Shown here: in pieces, positions 58,649-64,000 of the stretch
Layout of the letters: each line of letters opens with the position of its first letter
Position numbering within the stretch: position 1 is the stretch's first letter
Source of the DNA: Cynocephalus volans
Taxonomy: Eukaryota; Chordata; Mammalia; Dermoptera; Cynocephalidae
DNA: 64,000 bases
Direction of reading: 5' to 3'
NCBI RefSeq assembly: GCF_027409185.1
Contig: NC_084462.1
Span: forward strand, 23,597,577 to 23,661,576
The notes under the pieces: generated by a model
What the model was told of the DNA's origin: nothing
The model's input: only the letters and a program-made list of their open reading frames with translations
The model's database searches: none
Made by a program: the position numbers and the translations under genes

Positions 58649-60329
58649 CATTTGCATCTGTCAGTGAAATCTATACTGTCATATACTTTGTGCTGCCATT
58701 TAGCATCTTTTGTTTCAATTTGAAGAATTTTCTTTATTGCTTCTTGTTAGGCAGGTCTAGTGGTAACAAATACCTTTAATTTTTGGTTGCTTGGGTAAGT
58801 CTTTATTTCTCCTTCATTTTAGAGAATAGTTTTGCTGGTAATAGTGTTCTTGGTTGGCTTGTTTTCCTTGAGCACTTTGAATAGATTATTCCACTTGTTC
58901 CTTGTCTGCAAGGTTTCTGCTGAGAAATCCACTGGAAGTCTTATGGAGGCTCTCTTGTATGTGACAAATCACTTTTCTCTTGCTATTTTTAAGATACTTT
59001 GTCTTTGATTTTTGACCACCTAATTATAATGTGTCTGTGTATAGACCTCTTTAGATTCAACCTACTTAGGATCTTTTGGGTTTCATGAATCTGAATGTCC
59101 ATTTCCCTACCCACTTTGGGATGTCTCAGATATTAAGTTTTAAATAAGCATTCTTCCCATTTCTATTTTGCTGCTCCTTCTGGGATTCCCATAATGTATA
59201 TATTGGTTTGTTTGATGGTGTCCCATAAGTTCCATTGGCTTTCTTCCCTCTTTATTCATTTTATTCTTTTTGTTCCTCTAACTAGAAAATTTTAAGTGAT
59301 CTGTCTTCAAGGTTGCTGTTCTTTATTTGTCCTTTGATTAAGTCTAGTGTTGAAGCTTTCTATGAAATTTTTCAGTTCAGTCATTGTATTCTCTAGCTCC
59401 AGGATTTCTGGTTGCTTCTTTTTTCTGGTTTCTATACCTTTGTTAACTTCTCATTTTGTTCATGCATTGTTTTTCTTATTTTTGTTTAGATGTGTATCTG
59501 TGGTCTCTTGTAACTCACTGAGCTTTAAGCAATTATTTTAAATTTTTTTGTTAGGAAGTTAATAGATCTCCATTTATTTAGGTTAGGTTATTGGAGCTTT
59601 ATTTGTTTTCCCTTGGTAGTGTCATATTTCTCTGATTTTTTGTGATCCTTGTAGTCTTGTGTTTGCATACTTGAAGAAGCAATCACCTTTTCCAGTTCTT
59701 ACAGACTGGCTTCAGCAGGGAAAGCCCTTTACCAGTCAGCCTAGCCAAACATTGTGGCAGGCTGGTTGGTGGGATTTGTGGGCAAGCCTGTACCAGGGTC
59801 CACAGATAGGCAGGAGAACCTAGTGCTGGGGTCACAGGTGTGTGGGCCTACTGTTATGGGCTGCAGACAGGCCTGCTACTGGGGACCACAGGCCAGCTGT
59901 TGAGATACTTGTGCTGGTTGTTGAGAATCCCTTTTCCTTTTCTTTGCTCTTATCCCCAGGAAATCTAGCTGTGCTGATTCCCTCAGTGTTCTGGGTGAGG
60001 CATAACATAGCAGGCCTCTCTGATAGAGCCCTGAAAGTCTGGGAAAATCAAATGCTCACTTTGCTCTCTCCTCCTCCTACAGGAAAACTTGTGGTTAAGT
60101 AGATCTCCCTTGGTACTGCACTGTACCAGTTTGGGGGAGGGGTGATGAGGGTAAACTTCTTACCCTTTCTAATTTCTGTGCTCCACTGGGGTGCTGTATC
60201 CACTCACTTGGATTCTAGAGTTCTCATAAAGGTATTTTTATCCATGGATGGCATTAAATTAGTGTTTCTGAGGGGGAACAAGGGCTGAAATCTTCTATTT
60301 CATTATCTTGCTAATATCTAATCAAAAGG

Positions 60330-61540
60330 TATTCTGACCAGAATACTAGAGACTCAAGGGCATGCAGAACAGTATCACACTATCCCGTATATGTATGACT
60401 GACTTTGCAAAGGAACAGGGAGTGAGAACATGGCAAAAACAATTAGAAGAAATAATAACAGTTAATTTCCCAAATTGGATAAAATATATTAACATACAGA
60501 TCTAAAAAGTTCTGTGTTCTTTAGATAGAATAAAATACAAAAAAAGTGCATCTAGGGATATCATAGTCTAACTGAGAACCAGATAAAAATCTTAAAGGTA
60601 GCCAGAAGAAAAGAAAAAGAACAGATATATTATGCACAGGGAAAAGATATCTGATTTTCTTATGAAAATAATGGAGACTAGAAGACAACAGAACGACACC
60701 TTTAAAGTACTGAAAGAAACAGTTTTCTAACCCAGAATAATATATCCAACAAAAATATCTTTTAAAAACAATGGTTAAATAAAGATAATTTCTGAAAAAG
60801 TTGAGTTTGGTACCAACAGACCTACACTACAAGAATGCTACAGGTGGCTTTTAAGATTGAGGGAAATAATGCCATATGGAAAATAAAACCTACTGGAAAG
60901 AATTAAGAGTACCAGAAATGGTAAAGAGGTCGATAAATATAAAAGACTACATTTTTTTCTTCTAACTTCTTTAAGAGGTAATTAACTGTTTAAAGGAAAA
61001 TAACATTGTACGAAGAGAGTTTAAATATATGTTGAAGTAAAATATATAACAATATTGACACAAACAATAGGGGAGGGTGGTTAAATGGAATTATACTTTT
61101 GTTAGGTCATTACAATTGTAAAGCATGAAGTGTAAAGTCAGAAGGGTATAGACACAATAAGAAGTGTTAGGGGGAACTGAGAGTGTACAATGGGATGTAG
61201 AAAATGTCAAATGTAAAAGTATAAAGCCGTATAATGTTAACAAAAGTAGGCTTTGATAAGTTAATAATGCATATTATTAGTCCTAGATCACTAAAAATTA
61301 TTTTTAAAAGGAGGTAATGCTTTCAAAAATTCCAACAGCTGAAATAAAATAGTCTTAAAATATATTTTGTTAACCCAAAGAAGGTGGGAAAAGGGTAATA
61401 GAGAAAAAAAAAAGAGGAAGTAAAATTTAAAAAGCAAACTAATAGATTTTAACTATATCAATACTTTTCTTAAGTATAAATAAATTAAGTTCAATTAAAA
61501 GCCAGAGGATTTTACAGTGAATAAAGAAGCTAGAAATAAA
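60330..61540 (+). mobile_element. LINE-1/HAL1-like ORF1 region, sense
   Basis: Phrases typical of old L1M/HAL1 ORF1 and its downstream linker: AAGGTAGCCAGAAGAAAAG, CCAGAATAATATATCCAACA, CCTACACTACAAGAATGCTA, GAAAGAATTAAGAGTACCAG. No open frame of length. The right boundary is uncertain. Confidence 0.55.
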
Positions 61541-62206
61541 AGTGTGTGTGTCATGCTAAAATGAGAAACCAAAAATGGGTTCTTCATCAACGAGCATTCT
61601 CAGGTCTAGACCATGAAACCAGTAATAGTAAAATGGTGAGGAAGTGAAAATAAGTTGTACTGTTCAAGTTTATTCAGAGGAACTGGATCCCTTTTGACTC
61701 TGAAAACCTTCTCCCCTTCAGAATCACTTATGCTCAGCATTCTTTCTTTTACCCCTGAAAGGAAGCCAGCACACTAAGAATGGAAGGTTGGACTCTCAGT
61801 ATTCAGACTCCAGGGGAGCTGTGGTTTTATATACCTTTCCTGGGAGTCTCTGTTGGTTGCTTGATTGTAGCCTGCAGCTCTAAGTCAGCAATGTGGGTAT
61901 TCTATGAAATAGATCTTTCCAAACTCTCTTATGAGTCTTCAGTTACCTGGGTTTCTTCATTGTATCTCCTTTCCACTTTTGGCATCTCACGCCCCTTTAC
62001 ACTTTACAATATACTAGAAGGAGATGTTTAAAGCAAATAAGTATTTAAAGCATTAATATTAAACAATGAAACTGTTTAAATGGAATAAGGCTGGGAATCA
62101 ATGACATACTGTTAGAAGGTCCTTATACCACACATGAAGTCACATACTATTATTTGAAGGTGGATTCAGTTTTTTCACAATGTACATTATAAACCCTAGG
62201 GCAGTG
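61541..62206. other. Intergenic, nothing recognised
   Basis: No gene or named repeat. The 83-codon plus frame at 61780-62031 starts in sequence without recognisable homology. Confidence 0.5.
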
Positions 62207-62216
62207 ACAAAAAAAG

Positions 62217-62796
62217 TTTTTAAAAAAGTATAGACAACCCAGCCGCAACTAAGCAAGCTGCCACCACTGCCACAGGGCCCTGCTGGAGTCCTGAGGCATG
62301 GAGTGGGGGAGCTGAACAACCCTGCTGCAACCAAGGAAAGAGCACACCGAAAACACCATTTTCACACAGGTAGCCCTCCATAGCCACTGCAATTGCCATC
62401 GCTACTGCATACGTTGCTGGTTTCTATAGCAGCAATAACAGCCACCGTGCAGATGGCATGCCAGACTCTAAACACCATTGACACAAGGAGAGGCACCATC
62501 AGAAAGAGAGAGAAAAAAAAAGGAGAGGTTCTGTCTCTCCATAAAGCACACTCAAGAGTAAAAGAAGAAGCATCTGCTTTAAGATAATAGGGGAGGACTT
62601 GATCGCACCTGTCTCAGTACTGGACAGATCATCTAGGCCACAAACCAACAGAGGAACAGTTAATCTATCAGATGGAGAGAACAAGTCTATGCTTATTAGA
62701 GAGGGAAGGAGGAGGGGGAGGAGGAAGGGGAAAGATTGGATAAGGGGCATAAAGAATAAGTACGATTTGTAACAATGGCTATTCTAATAAAAAACA
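62217..62796 (+). mobile_element. Short L1-tailed composite element
   Basis: About 580 bp: a GC-richer head of unknown origin (CAACCCAGCCGCAACTAAGC, GCTACTGCATACGTTGCTGG), a GA-rich tract near 62,500, and the L1 3'UTR block (GGAGAGAACAAGTCTATGC..GGGGCATAAAGAATAAGTACG) with an A-rich end. Flanked by ACAAAAAAAG at 62207-62216 and 62797-62806, a weak duplication because it is A-rich. The L1 tail occurs in three other elements here. Confidence 0.5.
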
Positions 62797-62879
62797 ACAA
62801 AAAAAGAAAATAAATAGCTTTGGAACATGAAGCTCCATGTTTAAAATAATAACAATAAAAACAATAATAATAAAAGGCA

Positions 62880-63130
62880 AAAAAAGTAAAAATAAGTAAA
62901 AAGATTAAGTGGATTTTATTAAAATATGCTCAATAAAACTAGAGAAGGCAGAAAATTAAAAAAAGAAACAGAACAAATGAAACTAGTAGAAAACAGGAGG
63001 TTTTAATCCAGCTATATGAATAATAACTTTAAATGTTAATGGTCTAAGAATAACAGTTTTAAAAAATGTCAGACTGGATAAAAAAGGAAGACCAACTATA
63101 TGAGGTCTATAAGAAACTCACTTTAATATA
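62880..63130 (+). mobile_element. LINE-1-like linker fragment, sense
   Basis: TAACTTTAAATGTTAATGGTC and GTCAGACTGGATAAAAAAGG are typical of the L1M/HAL1 region after ORF1. Strongly diverged. Confidence 0.55.
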
Positions 63131-64000
63131 AAGATATGATAAAAGACATTCAGTTTCAGCTCCAACATGTAAAGAATTTATAAGCCATGCTTACAACAAG
63201 AAAAAACTGAGAAAACTGAAAATTGATGGCTTTTCTTGGACCCATCAGAGAACTGAGGTTGCAGGAAAAATTGCCACCCCAAAATCTGGATAGACAGGCA
63301 GATCCACAGAGTTGAAGATGAGATATGCTTATCTGAAGCAAAATCCACTAGAGCCATAACCTGGCAGAAATACATTCTATATGGTAATTTTCATGAACTG
63401 CTGGAGACTGAGTGTGGACTAGCATAAGAATGAGAAACTCCTGGGAGCCACAGTACTGGGTGGGTGGGGCATGCATTTGTGGGTTTTATTTACCTCTAAG
63501 AACCCCACCAAATTCTCACAGTGAAAAGTTGAGAAAGATGCCCTCATGGCTGGAGCAGGAAAAGGAAGACTAGAAATCATAGAGAAATACACCAGAGCAT
63601 TCTCCATAACAAAAGCCTTGTTCCTGAGGGAAAAGACTTTAGCAGAGCCTTATCTACCTGGATGAAGAGCATTATTTCTACCATTCCAGTCCCCTTTAGC
63701 CTTCCTGTCTCACCTAAGGGGGAAAAAAATCCAAGAGACACCTGTGACTTACAGTCCAGAGACACAAGCTGACTAAAACACTGATATTTAATCATAATAT
63801 TGTAGAATGTTTCCCCTTACCCACAACATACCACCAACAGGACTGCCATATAACAGTAAATAACAGCTGAAAAAGCTGCAAGACACCACCTTTCTCTGAG
63901 GAGGAGTATCTAGGGAAACCCAAAGTCAACAGGGGAAACAAGAAGACACTAGAAAAATACATCATGACAGATTATCAGAAAAAAATTACATTTCAAAAGG
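63131..64000. mobile_element. Old LINE-1-like 5' region, runs off the window
   Basis: CTTACAACAAGAAAAAACTGAG, AATCTGGATAGACAGGCAG, GCATGCATTTGTGGGTTTTAT, AACAAAAGCCTTGTTCCTGAG recall a common mammalian L1 5' segment. The open frames here have no known domain. Orientation not fixed. Confidence 0.4.

Larger units (their letters stand above)
53960..60325 (-). mobile_element. Old LINE-1, antisense, long, split by a younger L1
   Basis: 53,960-54,746 is reverse-complement ORF2 (CTTGTTTTGTGACCTAGCATG, CTTAGTATTATTGTATTGCTGC). It resumes at 58,080 (CGTTTGATTGGTGAATTTAACC, GGCAGGTCTAGTGGTAACAAA) through the ORF1 region to a 5'UTR-like end near 60,325 (CTTCTATTTCATTATCTTGC). Interrupted by the SINE at 54,464, the L1 at 54,747 and the MITE at 58,559. 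Confidence 0.75.

Overview
This is a stretch of placental-mammal nuclear DNA. It has split genes with GT-AG introns, AATAAA polyadenylation signals, and dense LINE-1, MaLR/ERVL LTR and SINE content. The SINEs are the best clue to the host. They are tRNA-Ile-like monomers and dimers (heads such as GGCCGGCCC..GGCTCACTCGGGAGAG and GGCTGG..GGTTAGAGTGCAG) resembling the CYN SINEs described from colugos (Dermoptera). I see no Alu, B1 or B2 element. A colugo such as Galeopterus is therefore my best guess; this is inference and should be confirmed by search.

Positions 1-23,900 (+ strand) hold a cytochrome P450 3A gene that runs in from the left edge. Exons 2-13 are all present, with canonical splice sites and the standard CYP3A exon lengths (94, 53, 100, 114, 89, 149, 128, 67, 161, 227, 163 and 96 nt coding). 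Adding the usual 71-nt exon 1, which lies upstream of the window, gives a predicted 503-residue enzyme. The reading frame is open throughout. The WxxxR, I-helix, ExxR, PERF and heme-Cys motifs are intact, but several substrate-pocket positions differ from the human enzyme. Introns 4, 7 and 9 carry old antisense L1 sequence with nested LTR, SINE and mariner-type MITE insertions.

Positions 24,000-42,600 are intergenic and repeat-rich. Landmarks are a nested retroelement stack at 27.1-29.6 kb (ERVL-like LTR, then L1 with a 5' inversion, then a MaLR solo LTR with an exact 5-bp duplication), a probable second copy of the same ERVL-like LTR at 31.1-31.6 kb, LINE-2 debris, and MaLR LTRs.

Positions 42,594-43,516 (- strand) hold a decayed olfactory receptor gene recognisable as OR2AE1, with at least three frame disruptions. 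In human 7q22 a CYP3A gene (CYP3A43) points towards OR2AE1. The same arrangement here supports the CYP3A-OR2AE1 locus and suggests that this CYP3A gene sits in the CYP3A43 position.

Positions 43,600-64,000 are almost entirely retroelement: L1s in both orientations, a decayed endogenous-retrovirus integrase region near 47.5-48.5 kb, and a 3.3-kb younger antisense L1 (54.75-58.08 kb) inserted in an older L1. No functional gene was recognised there. I found no bacterial features, CRISPR array, tRNA or rRNA gene. I found no convincing new biological system; the most informative points are the CYP3A pocket changes, the MITE in its 3'UTR, the OR2AE1 loss and the retroelement nests.
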